A stretch of DNA of 64,000 nt. Origin: Stropharia rugosoannulata. Lineage: Eukaryota; Basidiomycota; Agaricomycetes; Agaricales; Strophariaceae. The stretch spans positions 2,666,001 through 2,730,000 of the forward strand of contig JANCIK010000009.1 of the NCBI GenBank assembly GCA_028532985.1. Direction: 5' to 3'. Every line of letters begins with the position of its first letter. Position 1 is the stretch's first letter. The notes beneath the pieces are model-generated. The model worked only from the letters and a program-made list of their open reading frames with translations, was not told where the DNA came from and searched no databases. Position numbers and translations under genes: made by a program. Below, piece by piece: positions 18,960-31,400 of this stretch.

Positions 18960-20184
18960 TGATACAGATTTGCTGCGTTTATTCGTGCAGAGTACGTGTG
19001 CAGGCGACGCGAAGTCAACCTTGAAAGTAGCAGATGCGAAGTCTATGCCATTGCAGAAGTAGACGACGCAGAGTCAATCTACTGTTCCCCCTGGGTCTTG
19101 TAGACGTTGCGGACTTCGTCTTCTGAGTAGTCTTTTGTGGTCCAACAAGGGTGTGGGCAACACGGAGTCAGCCCTGCCAGTGGCAGACGCGAAGTCAATG
19201 CCACATAAGACTAGACGATGCAAAGTCAATCTAGTCGGCGTCGAGGGAAGGGGGGGTGGGGGGCGCAAGTGGTGGACGTGGAGGCTGGAGGGTCTTCATC
19301 CCTCGTTTTCTTCCTTTTCTTCTTCGTCGTCGTCGTCCTCGGCAGCAGAGGAAGCAGGATAGGGACGAGGAGAGGGAGAAGGGACGAGGAGAGGGAGAAG
19401 GGAATGGAACTTAATCAGCAAGTGGCCGGACGGCCGCGCAGTGCCCCCAAGTCATTTCAATCTCCGCTTGAAATGACGAGCGGAGATTGAAATGACTTGT
19501 ATGTTGCACGGGCCATGATATCTTCTGCCATCACTCTCCTCCCCCACCCAACTTCCGCCTCGTTCTCTCCCCACCCCCCTTCTACCCCCTCTCTCCCCGT
19601 ACTTTCCCTCTCCCACCCTCCCTCCGACGACGACGAAGACGAAGACCGAGGGAAGAAGACCCTCCGACCCCCCTTTTTTCCTCATCTCGCCCTGATGACG
19701 GACGACCTCGATACGTGCCTCATCTGCTGCCCGGCTTGGCTACGAAAACCACAACCGTGCAAAGAACAACGACCGCTGCATATAAAAAGTGAGTTGGTTT
19801 TCTATGCTCTGGAATTGACTTCGCGTCGTCCCGCCTGGAATGACTTCATGTCTTCCACTTCAAAGGGTTAGACTTTGCGTCGCCCACTTTTTCGGACCAG
19901 CGGCAACACAGTGCAGGCCGTAGCTTGCCCGGTGCAGAGGGTTGGACGGGATTGACTTCGTGTCGTCTCGCTTGGAATGACTTCGTGTCTTCCACCTCAA
20001 AGGGTTAGACTTTGCGTCGCCCACTTTTTCGGACCAGCGGCGACACAGTGCAGGCCGTGGTTAGCCCGGTGCAGAGGGTTGGACCTCGCTGCTCTTGTCT
20101 GTGGACCCGCAACTCGCCCGGACACACTGCCCTGGATGACAGAATTCAACCAACACTTACAAAACTACGCTAGCATAGATCGAC
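18960..20184. repeat. Opposed clusters of a GACGCGAAGTCAA-like motif around a central hairpin
   Basis: From about 19000 to 19230 the motif (GACGCGAAGTCAA and variants) recurs about six times in one orientation. From about 19810 to 20020 its complement (TTGACTTCGCGTCGTC and variants) recurs six times. Between them, 19452-19500 is a hairpin with about 20-bp arms (AAGTCATTTCAATCTCCGCT) and a 10-nt loop. The right side includes a tandem duplication of about 140 bp (about 19810-19950 and 19950-20085). No protein is evident. It separates the Tnp2 gene from ORF2 and may be an inserted foldback element or a transposase-binding region. Confidence 0.6.
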
Positions 20185-22346
20185 ATGACTGTTGTAAGGC
20201 CTGAAGACCTTCGCAAAAACCCGGAAATTCTCTTGAAGCAGGCGCAGCCATGGATGCATATGTTCTTGCTTTGCTCTGATATCTTTTGGATGTTAACCAA
20301 CGTTTATTTAGCTATTTCTGACGCCTTTACTGGCAAAGTGGGTGCTGTAATTAACGAGGGCACGCACTTCATCATTTCTCCCAACATGGACTACATTCCT
20401 CATCCCTCAACCACCTCCACTACAACAATAAAGATGGACTGCCGATGGGGCGACAGGGACCCTCTAAACTGGCCTGATTGTTACTATGAATACAATTGTC
20501 ACTTCCCCGCCATCCCACAACACCGGCCTGGGCTGGATCTTGCAAAAGACGACGATGCTGTCGTACACATTGACTTCTCACCTGATTTTTTTGTATCGGT
20601 TTCGACTACACTGGCTGGCTTAGGCCATCTGCGCTCTGACGTCTTGTGTGCCATGTGCAAGGTGCTTTCAAAATATCGAGATGACTGGGCAAAAGTCAAG
20701 GAGCAGCAGGGCAGCAGGACGCCATTACTCTCTATACTTGCTCAGAATCTGGCCCGCAGCGTTGATCTCCTGGAGCGACTGCCGATGTCAAGAAAGCAAG
20801 TTCAATACCTCTTCCGATTTTACCAACGACAAATGTTGGAGGTCGTGGCTCTCTGTCATTATCTTCTTGTCATAAAACCCAGGATGGAAGAGCTAGAACC
20901 AGACCTGGCAAGAACACAGTGCGAGCCAGAGAAGCTAATGGGTGCCTTTTTTTATAATCCACGCTTTGCCCATGCGTTTTGGAGAGCTGCAGTTCCTGTT
21001 TGGATAGTGTTTCCAGCTAGCATGGCTGGCTCCATACACGTTGACAAGCTTGTGCAGCCTAGGTATAGCCAGGAAGTCGGAATAGAAATGATTGATCACC
21101 CAGCACACAGCAGCGTTTATTTTTGTGGAAGCAACCCACTGGAGAGATACAAGTTCATGATGGAATACACACGGCGCTATCTTACTAGGTCGAACCCTTT
21201 CCATGTACCTACAGGACCTTCCGCAATGGGCGCCTTCGGCGCAGTTACAGCTCCATCTGCATTAACTGCTGAGAGTTCAACATCACATGGTGGCCCTGTG
21301 CACACACAGCAAGAAAAATCTTCAAGAAACGCCCGGCCATGTATGTATCCGTACCCTTAACTTCATGCTATACTTTCTTATCTAGAATAGATGCCAAGTC
21401 ATTAAACAGGCCTACAGCAAGCACAAGTGGGAGGGACAAGTTCATGGATATCCAGGACATCCTATTGCCCGAATCCCTGCCTGCCTGGGCAGCTGCACTG
21501 CCGAAAGTTGATCGTAGTCCGTCCAGACTGATCCAGAAAGCATCAGGCCCTTCCGTTGGTTATGCACTTCCAGACCCCGTGCTTTTTGTATTGCCCACCT
21601 CAGACGAGCGTAAAGCGATCTTCTTCACAAATTGGTTGAAAAATCGCCTAGCCCTTTTGTATCGTCTGAGTGCTCCTGATATTAAACCTGCAACAATCTC
21701 CTCCCAAATGTGGCGCGATCTGCTGGGGTCTTCACTGGGATCTACGGATAAGCAAGGGCCAAGCATGCCGGCAATGCGAACTGCGAAACGGAAGATGTTG
21801 GTCCAGGATATTCTGGCAGAGTGCATCAGCGCACTAGAAAACATGTCCATTTGTCCCGAGAGTAACGCCAATAGCGTCTGGTGGAAGGAAACCGAGATAC
21901 AAGCAGGACAGTTACCCCCTCCTGCCATAGCACACAAGATTCTTTGGGAAATATCAGAAGCCAGTTTTCGCCTTGAGTTTGCTGGTATTGATCGAACAGC
22001 TTGTGTAGACGACGTTCCGAAGGATGTTCGCGACGAAATGATAGGGAGGTGCTTTCGTGAAGGGTATTCATCAGTTGTAGTTCATACGGAAAGTGGACGG
22101 AAGGGCTTACAAGCAGACTCTTGGGAAGAAAGGCGATCATATGTTGCTCATTTTGCTCATGTCCTCTCGACCTGGAAGGGCTTCAGGGAGTATGCAGCTT
22201 CGAAAAGGTTTACAAATTTACCGCTGCGTCCCGAAGCCATGGATGAATCAGCTACCCTCGCGGCAGAGTCCTTTTTAGCATTATTTTATCTACAGACATT
22301 CTATGACTACTTTGGCAGACCGGCAATTCTCCCTCGTTGCTTATAG
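20185..22346 (+). CDS. ORF2 of the presumed CACTA unit (unknown function)
   Basis: Two exons: 20185 to about 21340, then from about 21388 to the stop at 22346. The GT-AG intron has alternative donors (for example GTATCC), but either keeps the frame. The product has about 700 residues. Visible features are a middle region with HYLLVIKPRMEELEPDLA, a Ser/Thr/Ala-rich linker around the intron, and a C-terminal half with WLKNRLALLYRLS followed by WRDLLGSS. This recalls uncharacterised proteins that accompany DNA transposons in Agaricomycetes. No catalytic motif was recognised. No stop or frameshift was seen. It is collinear with the Tnp2 gene and ends 148 bp before the start of ORF3, so it is best read as transposon cargo. 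Confidence 0.6.
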
Positions 22347-22493
22347 TATCTCTTTTTTGATTTCGTGACGATGTTGGAGGCCTGTGAATGTATGCGTACA
22401 GGTAAGCTGGGTGCTTAGCTAATGTATGACAGCTGTCAAAAGCCCTATAAGAGCGTCGCGTACCAACTGCACTCTCTCTATTTATCCCCCGCA

Positions 22494-25400
22494 ATGGCAA
22501 GGAAACATAAGAGCAAAATTCAGCACAAGGGCTCTGTAGACAATGTCGATTGGCATGCGGTAGCAGAAGAAATGAAGGCCAGGGCCGAAAAGGCAGAGAA
22601 TGAGACAGGTATGCTATAATTCTACTTCACCAACCTGACTAACAATCCCATTAGCCAAGATTCAAGGTCGTTTAAAGACCAAGGAAGACGCAGTGGACAA
22701 GAGAACCCTCCATGAACCCCCTGGTCAGCTGTGTCGCCCTGGACAGGGTGGCTACAAGGTCAAGAAGGCCTCTGGAATAGAGGATAAGGCTACATGGAAA
22801 TTCTGTGTTGTACATATAACCCTTCATATATGCGCTCTCATACTGAAATATAAGCATATAGAAATATGTAAAAGCCGTGATGAGTACGAAAATCAATCCA
22901 CTGAAATCGTACAAACATCAAAATGTCGCAAAAATGAGACTTGGCATCGCGGAAGTACGTAAAGCGCATACACAGGGTATAATATATATTAACATAGTCT
23001 ACAGATACAGGCTGTATTCCCCATGTTGAGCATATATGAGCATGGATGGCTGGTCAAGGCCATAGTCAAACCCTGGATCACACATAACAGCAAAAAGTTC
23101 GCCGATGATGTGGCGAAATACAGTCGTCGACTTGCTCATGGCCCATCTGAAAGTGCATTCAAGTATGTCCAGAAACTGTGGGATGTCAAGGCTGGGATTG
23201 CACACGACAGTTCTAGCAGTGACTCCAGCAGCGATCAGTCCAGTAGCGAGGACGACGGTAGCCCCACACCGAAGAAAACGACAGGTTCCACGGCATCAAA
23301 GATACCTGCGGGGAAAACTGTACAGCCAGCGCCAAAGAAGCCTGCCCCGAAGACACTGCATAAGAAGAAACAGGTGGTCGCCGAGTCGGAGTCCAGCAGC
23401 AAGGACGAAGAGGTGCCCGTGCTGAAGAAACAGGTGGTCTCCGAGTCGGAGTCCAGCAGCGAGGACGAAGAGGTGCCCGTGCCGAAGAAGACCAGGAAGC
23501 AGAAACAGGAGGTCGCCCAGTCAGATGTTGACGAGGTGCAGCCACTGGCGAAGAAGGGGAAGGCCTCTGTCATCCCAAAGACACCCAGGAAGAAGAAGGA
23601 GGTCGTCCAGTCGGACGTCGAGGAGGTGAAGCCAGCGCCAAAGAAGACCAGGGCTAAGAAGAAGGAAGTCGTCCAGTCGGATGTCGAGGAGGTGAAGCCA
23701 GCACCAAAGAAGACCAGGGTCAAGAAGGACATCAGCAAATCTGATCATTTTCTCATAGCGTGTCATAATAATAGCACTTGATGTCATAGTGTCACATAAT
23801 ACTTAGGCTAAGCTCATAATAGCTCATAGTATCATAACACTATATAGTAAAGTATACTAGTTATATAGTATGTTATATTACTTCATAATTCATAAAAACC
23901 CTTAGGCTTAGCACTATTGAATTTAGTATACCAGTAGAGCAACAATAGAGTCAATCTGATACAGGTGGAAGGGTGTTTATCTGAGCTTTGAAAGTTGTGC
24001 AATTCAGTATCCATATAATTAAGCATTACAATGCCAAAATTTCTAGATTATTGGTTGAAAATTGACTGAGATACAGGGAAAATACTGTCATTGTACCTTA
24101 GTGGTGAATTGACTTAGAGTCGACTGCTCCGGAATTATCACGTGACTTGTCAAAGCTCGCAAATCCTAAGTCCCCTTCGGACTTCACTTGCACTTCACTC
24201 TCATGTTCCCCAACCCCCTCCCTCAGCTTTACTTGTATGCTTAGGCTCCACTCTACTCAGGCATTACTTTGTGGATGCTACCTTGTTAGATCATGAATAG
24301 GGCTTGGCTTTATGTCAGGAGGGCAAATGTGGATAGAATGAGTGTATACCCCTATAGAGATCGCTTCATATCATTGAAACTATTTACCGCATTATCAAAC
24401 GGTTTCTTTGTACGTCTTCAGCTCATTTATACGTTTCTAACGCACCCAACAACGTCCCAAATAGACCTGTATTCAATCCGCAAACTGATCATCATTTTGC
24501 GACCCCTATTGGAACATTTCACCACTTTCTATCTTGTCTGTTTCCTCCGAGCCCTCGGTCACCGCATATTCATATTGTGGGCAATTATGCGGTTCTAACG
24601 AGCTCAAGACCGATGGATTTGGTCGGCTGGAAGGCGAGAACCGGCTATGTTGCCCTCCTTCCCCCAATTTCCGATGTTTTATCAATTCTAAAGGTATGTG
24701 TTGGGTTTATTGTGTCGTTCTTTTCACATATGAGCTCCTGGGCATTAGGAGATTCCATCGAGCCCTTAAACGTTCGACTCTGACGCCTGGAAGCTGTCCA
24801 ACCGTGATGTGCTCCTCCTGCCCCTGGACTGCCTCTGCTTGAAAGTGCCATAACTCCGGACACTGGCCACCTCTATCCTCAATTCCTTTTGAACCTTTAA
24901 GACCTATTTATTCCTCTGCTAACCGTCTGCAAGATCACTGTAATTCATCCTGTACTTGTTATGTACCATCTTATAGATATCAAGTGCCCCTAGGACGCAT
25001 TTTCCCTCATATATTCGTCAATACTCGGCCAAACAGTATGATTTTTACATTTCCTGATTCTTCTTATTAATACCTATCCAACAGTACCATTCATTGCGCG
25101 ATTTGACGAGTTTAAGGGTGATCTTAATCTGGGTGTTCTCCTTCCCCTAGGTGTGACAAATTAATTCATAGGTGCGGTTCTAGTTGTCCTGAGCACTTCA
25201 AACTTTGGGAAATCCTACTTAACATTATTAGCTACCTGCCCCGGCAACGGCTTGATTTATGGAGCAACGAAGCGTCCTCCATCTCAAGTTATTGATCAAC
25301 TTCGGAGTTCTGATGTATTTCAGTGATTCTGACATAGGTTTGTCTCGCATCTTTTCAATTCTTGGAATGCTGAATTCACCTTGATTGTAGCTTTCCAATG

Positions 25401-28400
25401 AGCCCTCAAACGCTCCATATTGCTGCTTGAAATCCAAAAAACCTCCATGTGGTCCTCCTCCCCCTTCCCCCTCTAGGTAAAGTACTTCATATCTTGGGTT
25501 CCTGTTCGTATTTTTGCCTGATTTTTTTTGGAGTCTTCTACTACAGATAGTAATAAACTAATCGTCCAGTTTGCGGCGTCTGATACGCCCTCAATATCCG
25601 ACCTCCCTGATGACCATATAACTGCTGTTGAAGACTTGAATATCATCTCCCCCCTTCAGTTTTCAACAGAAACTTTCGTAACTTTGCATGCTTATGCACC
25701 CTTCAATTGGTCTTTGAACGCGTCCCTCACACAAATTTTGGGATTTCTGGATGCCTGTGAGTAGTCATGTCCTCCTCCATCTCTTTGTCTTGGACTAATT
25801 TGGCTCTAAGTCCGGAACGACTCCTGCAATTGCCTCGCGGTTTTTTGGAGTGTCTTCGCGTCAATTCAAGCTTTCTAACAAGCCCTTAAACGCGTCATTC
25901 CGAGCAGATTTTCCATCTTCCTAAGCGTCCTATCATTAAGTACTTTCTTGATTACTCAACTAGTATGTATCCTGTATTAGTTTGGTAGTATGTCATATAC
26001 ATTATGTTCTCTGATATGAAAACAAATGAGGACTACTTGCTCTAATCAGCCATGGCAAGTACTCCTATTATGCTTGCATTATATAGAATATAGCCTAATG
26101 TATGTAGTACTACAGAGTGTTATACAATACTATGTAGAGTAGCCTGGATACTATATAGTGATGGGCCTATTCTATGGAGTATTAAATAGACAAGAACCCT
26201 TACTATGGTGCTATGGTGCTATATAATACTACATAACAGTGTATAGTAAGGTCCAGATTTGCTGATGGAGGTCGTCCAGTCAGATGTCGAGGAGGAGGTG
26301 CAGTCAACACCAAAGACGACCAAAGCCTCGACTGTTGTAGATTCGCCAGACCGCAGCGACAGCGAGGAGAGTGCTGACACGGTGGACGAGCATGATAGCC
26401 AGGCGGACGACATCGACATCGACAATAACGAAAATGACAAGAATGGAAGCGAGGACGATGAGGACAAAGATAGCGACTATTGCGATAGTAATGGTAACAG
26501 TGATTATGCAGGAAGTGTTAAAGGCGCAGCTTCGGTACCAAGCAAGGAGACCGTACCTGTCGAAATAGCGGATTCAGAGGCAGAGCCCCTGCAGAAGGTA
26601 CGTAAGGTCATTGTTTATTTCAGAAGCTAACCATTACTCTCTATAGAGCAAGACTAACAAACGGTCGGCGAAAGAACTATCGCCTATTCAAGAGGAGGCA
26701 CTTGTGCTTCCGTCAGTAAGTTTTTTCTATTTATTGGTTACACCAATTATACTCTAAGCCCCGATTGTAGAAGAAGAAGACGAATAAATCAGGCGCTTTG
26801 ATTAGCAACGACGACAATGCCAATGAAAGTGGCAAGAACAAGGTCAGTGCTTTTCAATTACATGAACAGATTGACAGCAATGACTAGCTCAGAGAAAAAT
26901 AACTCAAGATCCACCTGCCTTGCCCATACCCAAACGTCGAAAAGCTAACATCGTGGAAGCAGCAATCAACAACAGAGTCAAACTAGAAGATCGGGTTATA
27001 CAATTGATAGAAAGAAAAGTCCTGAATGAGTTTGTTTTCTGGGACACGGAGGAATCACTCAAGTTGGATCATCAAGTTTTTCACGATGTGTTCAATGCCA
27101 TCAACGAATCCAATCAGGTACAAGTTCTTCGAATGTTGCATGGACGGCCTGGACCTGTGGCGAAAACGCTAGATATTGCATGCGGACAGTGAGTATATTT
27201 CTACACAACGTACCTGGCTAATTGTGTCTTTAGTGCCGGGCCTCTCCAGCAGTTGTACATTGCGGTTGTACTATTGGCTATACTTGCTCGTAGGTTTTTG
27301 TACTTCTCGCCTGACAGTCTATTTACTTACTACTATGGGTAGCCGTGGAGCAGAATATCTTGGACCTGGTTGCCGCCTGGACCGCTTCGTATGCCAAAAC
27401 AAACAAGAAGCTCTGGGGCCGACTTGTCACTCAAGAGTGGCTTTCATTCGACTTCGTGTGCTACCTGGTGCTTGCACCTTACGTTATGGACTTGATGTAT
27501 AGCCAAGACGAAAAGACTAGCTTAGAAGTTGCGCGAGACTTTCGCATGACCGGCAGCGAATACGGACATGCTAACTGGAACATGGACCCGGACGACGCGA
27601 TGTCCGATTACGAGTTTGCAGTAATGTGGGCACGCTTCACAACGATGGAGTGGTCCTCGAAGGTAGATTCTGTTCAGAAACGTATAGAAAAAAGGGACTT
27701 TCAAGTACGTATTTATTTTTGGTGATTCATAACATCTATAATGACTTTAACAGGACACATAGAACAGTCCCCTGGTACCGTACATAATAGTGTATTCAGG
27801 ATCTAAATATATACTATATACTATAGTCCTGTTCCTGGGGAATCTAATTTAAGATATTGACCGTACCTAACAGACGGAACCGGATTCTAAATATGTACCA
27901 TAAGTCATGGCTCCATTCTGCCGGAATCCAGGCTCACAGCCACAGTCATATCCCGGTGACGTCCCGACACGGTGCCAGTCGGGGCCCCGAGGGCACCGAC
28001 AGTACCAACTGTCGGTACCTCTTCACAGACCTCGCTGCCTCTACTATGACCCATGTCCTATCATCGGAGCCATTTCAAATGTGTCATATGAATGTATCTG
28101 GATTATCTAATTCAATTTCTTTTGAACCACTGCCTCGAATACATGCCCGGCGCTACTAATGAAGCCAAATGGCATGCACCGGTACGTATACAATCTTCCC
28201 CCTATCCACTACCTCTTTATATCCCTGTGTTTGTCAAACAGGGCTACATTGATATGGGAAAGCATTACAAAAAGCTCAACCAAGAAGAGTCACTCGGCTC
28301 GGCGCCGATATCATATTTTATTATTATTTCTGCATTTGACACGGCCAGAATAGTATGTCATGTATCTGACTCCTAAAAATAATGGTCAAAATGCAGACGT

Positions 28401-31400
28401 CGAAGTCAAAATAATCGAACAGTTTGGGAAGTTTGAAGATTGCATGCCCATCATCAATGAGGCATGTATAATCAAGGACTTATCTAGCAATATTTTGTTC
28501 TGGTATCTGCCTAACAGCCTTACCAAAACCAGAGCTATTGAGTGACAAATTATCGTCATAATAATATACTAACCAAGTTCGCAGAGTATGATTTGGGATG
28601 ATGTGGCCTCCTTATGATCCTCCATCAAAGTTACTGTCGGAAAATTAGCGGAGTGGACCCACACATTACGACGATGAAAATATACTGATCAATTATGTGG
28701 GATCGGAGTCGAGCCGAGATACCGGCCACCAACATCCGAATATCTCTCCGGGGACAATCACCTTTGCACCTGCTTGGTTATTATTAGTAATCAGATGACT
28801 CCGTTTCACCGAGATATCGGGACCGAGCCAAGTGCCTTTGACATTTTAATCAACATCGGTGGCCTATGCAACACGTACTTTGAGCTGCCAGGATTAAGAG
28901 TCAAAATGCCATATAAAAATGGAACCATCATTGCAATGTCCTCAAGTTTTGGTCCATGGCATGCAAAAAAGTGGACAAAGGCTTTGTCTTGTGTACCACT
29001 GCAAGAAATCTGTGACAAAGGCTTTGCATTGGGAAGATTTGCCTTAGATAAATGTTTCACATTTATAATTAGCAGATACTCATGTAGCAGACTGGTTGTA
29101 TTCCATTACTATATACATCAGAGAAAATGACCAGAATAGGGGAAAATGGAGAAAATATTTATTCAATGTCAACAACACCTTGGGTGAACCCAACCATAGG
29201 GTCATCTTCACTGTCGTCCTCATCTGAGTCAAGGCCATCATCGTCACTGTCCGAATGTTCGCTGGGCATTGAAGACTGCGAAGAGCCAGGTCTTTCTGGA
29301 AAACCCATTTCTTGATCTGTCTCATGATCAGCGTCGGTGTCATCTGCAGGCGTATTTGTTGCAACTGTGTCAAAGTGCATCCCCATTCCAGGGGGAATGT
29401 CCTCATCATCGGACTCTTCCGATCCCGGACCGGTTGCACGATGCTCTTCCGCTGGTTCAATTCGACCGGCATCAGTGATGTATGCCATCAGTGGGGGTGC
29501 ATCCTCGTCGGATTCATCCGACGACCGAGTCTTAGTTTCCGGGCTGCCTTCAATTATTGGGGGCGGTTCATCATTGCTGTCTTCATCTTTTGATGTACCC
29601 AACTCCATGATAGTTGGCCTACCACTGCTCCCAGCTAGCGGCTCATTCATACGGAGCGGAATCTGACGTAAAGAACCTGGAGACTGAATACAAACGATTT
29701 TGGATCGCTTTGGGGTTCGGGGTCGGAACGGCCCCGAATCGGAACTGGTGGACACTCTTCCTCCCACCGAACCCAAAGTGCTGTCGCATGGATTTTGCTG
29801 TGGTGTTTGTTGAGGAAGACTTTGAGGTTTCTGGTGAGGAAGTAGGCCAGTGGTCGCAATGTGTTTGGAAATTGCTTCATATTGAGCGATAACGTGAGTT
29901 GAGCTCTGCATCGCCAAATTCATTGCTTGTCCAGTCGCCGCAAAGTGTGTTGCAATGTGCTGCAACTCTCTTGTAGTAACATCCGCCATGCTTTTCCATT
30001 GCGCACAAGAAGAACACACACCCGCCTTTGAACCCGATTCCCCGGTCGGGCCGGGGCCGACTGATGGCTCAGGGGCCACCGACACCACGGGTGAACGGGA
30101 TTGTCCCGACTTCTCCGAGTCGGAACTATCCTCGGATTCCACATTTGCAGTTTTCTCCGGACTGCCACCTGGTGGGAGAGTTATCCCCGATCGACGTCCC
30201 CAAACGTGTTGTAGATTCTGTCCCGGTCAGGCCACGCTGCCTGACCGGCCTGGGATGTTCGGCCTCTGTATGGTTGGTCTCTCCGATGGTAACATAATCT
30301 TACTTTTTCCAAAAGCGGCCTGCCATTTTGGGTCTGCAGTACAGTCATCGGGGACCGAACGGCTTGGTTTTGGTACTTTGTCTTGTGCTGTATCATCTGT
30401 CTCAGTGGCCCATCCACGAAACATAGTATTACCCCTGACTGCTTTCTCATAAGCGGCCATATGTTCTACAATGTCGACATAAGATGGTATTGATTGAAGA
30501 ATGTCGTTGCCTGGTAAGTTCCACCAGTAAAAATAGTCGGTGGTTGTTGCCAAAATTGTGATGTCGTCTTGCTCACTATATTCTTTGTCGACCAATCCTG
30601 GTATGTTTGATGCATCTGTGTCGTCAGAAGGTTCATAGAGTGCCCGTGCCAAGAAGTCAAAAATATAGGGAATCTCCATGACAAAACCCTGTATATGGCA
30701 AAAGCCAATGAAGGATAAAGCAGCCTCCTAGGTTGAATATTCAGCATCAGTTTAATCAAATCAAACTATTGTTACTCACCACTTCAGCTGTGATGTTGTA
30801 CCAGTATGGCAGTCCATCCCAAATATCTTTGTATACGGATCTGGCTGCCATGCGAACGCGAGCCATCAGAAGTTGAAGCTTGATGTTGGCGCGGTCTTGG
30901 CGCTTGCCGAAGTTAGACGCGTTGATGGGAAATGGGACTCTGCCGATGTGGCCAGGGGCATTGGAATCCATGATGCAGGGATATAAAGGATTGGAAGAGA
31001 AGGAAATTTGAACGGTGTCTTATCATTGATCTACCCTCACGTGACCTGTTAACCGGGTATCAAAACATTTATCTGGTTGCCGTATTGAATCTATTTATAC
31101 TGCTTCCCAAGAACAGGAAAGGTTATGATATGAAGAAACAAAGAGCTCTTGGGTGACACGCCCTAACTCATTCCACATTCCAAGCTGCTTCTCTGCGTAA
31201 GCCCTGAAACCACGAAGAATACGATGTTCCAACGGTGAAGGATAGAAAGTCGGCGGGGGGCCGAGTTCAGTGTTTGTGTCGGACTGTATGCTGGTGTCAT
31301 TGGGAATCGGAGTACCGGAGTCATTCCGAGATTCGGAAGCACCCCGGTCGGGCCTGATAACAATATTGTCCCGACGTTGCTTCCATGACTTTGCTTTGAA

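Noticed and set aside
23235..23738. Minus-strand hydrophobic/Ser-rich ORF
   Set aside because: Antisense reading of the Lys/Glu-rich repeats of ORF3; the periodicity comes from the plus-strand repeats.
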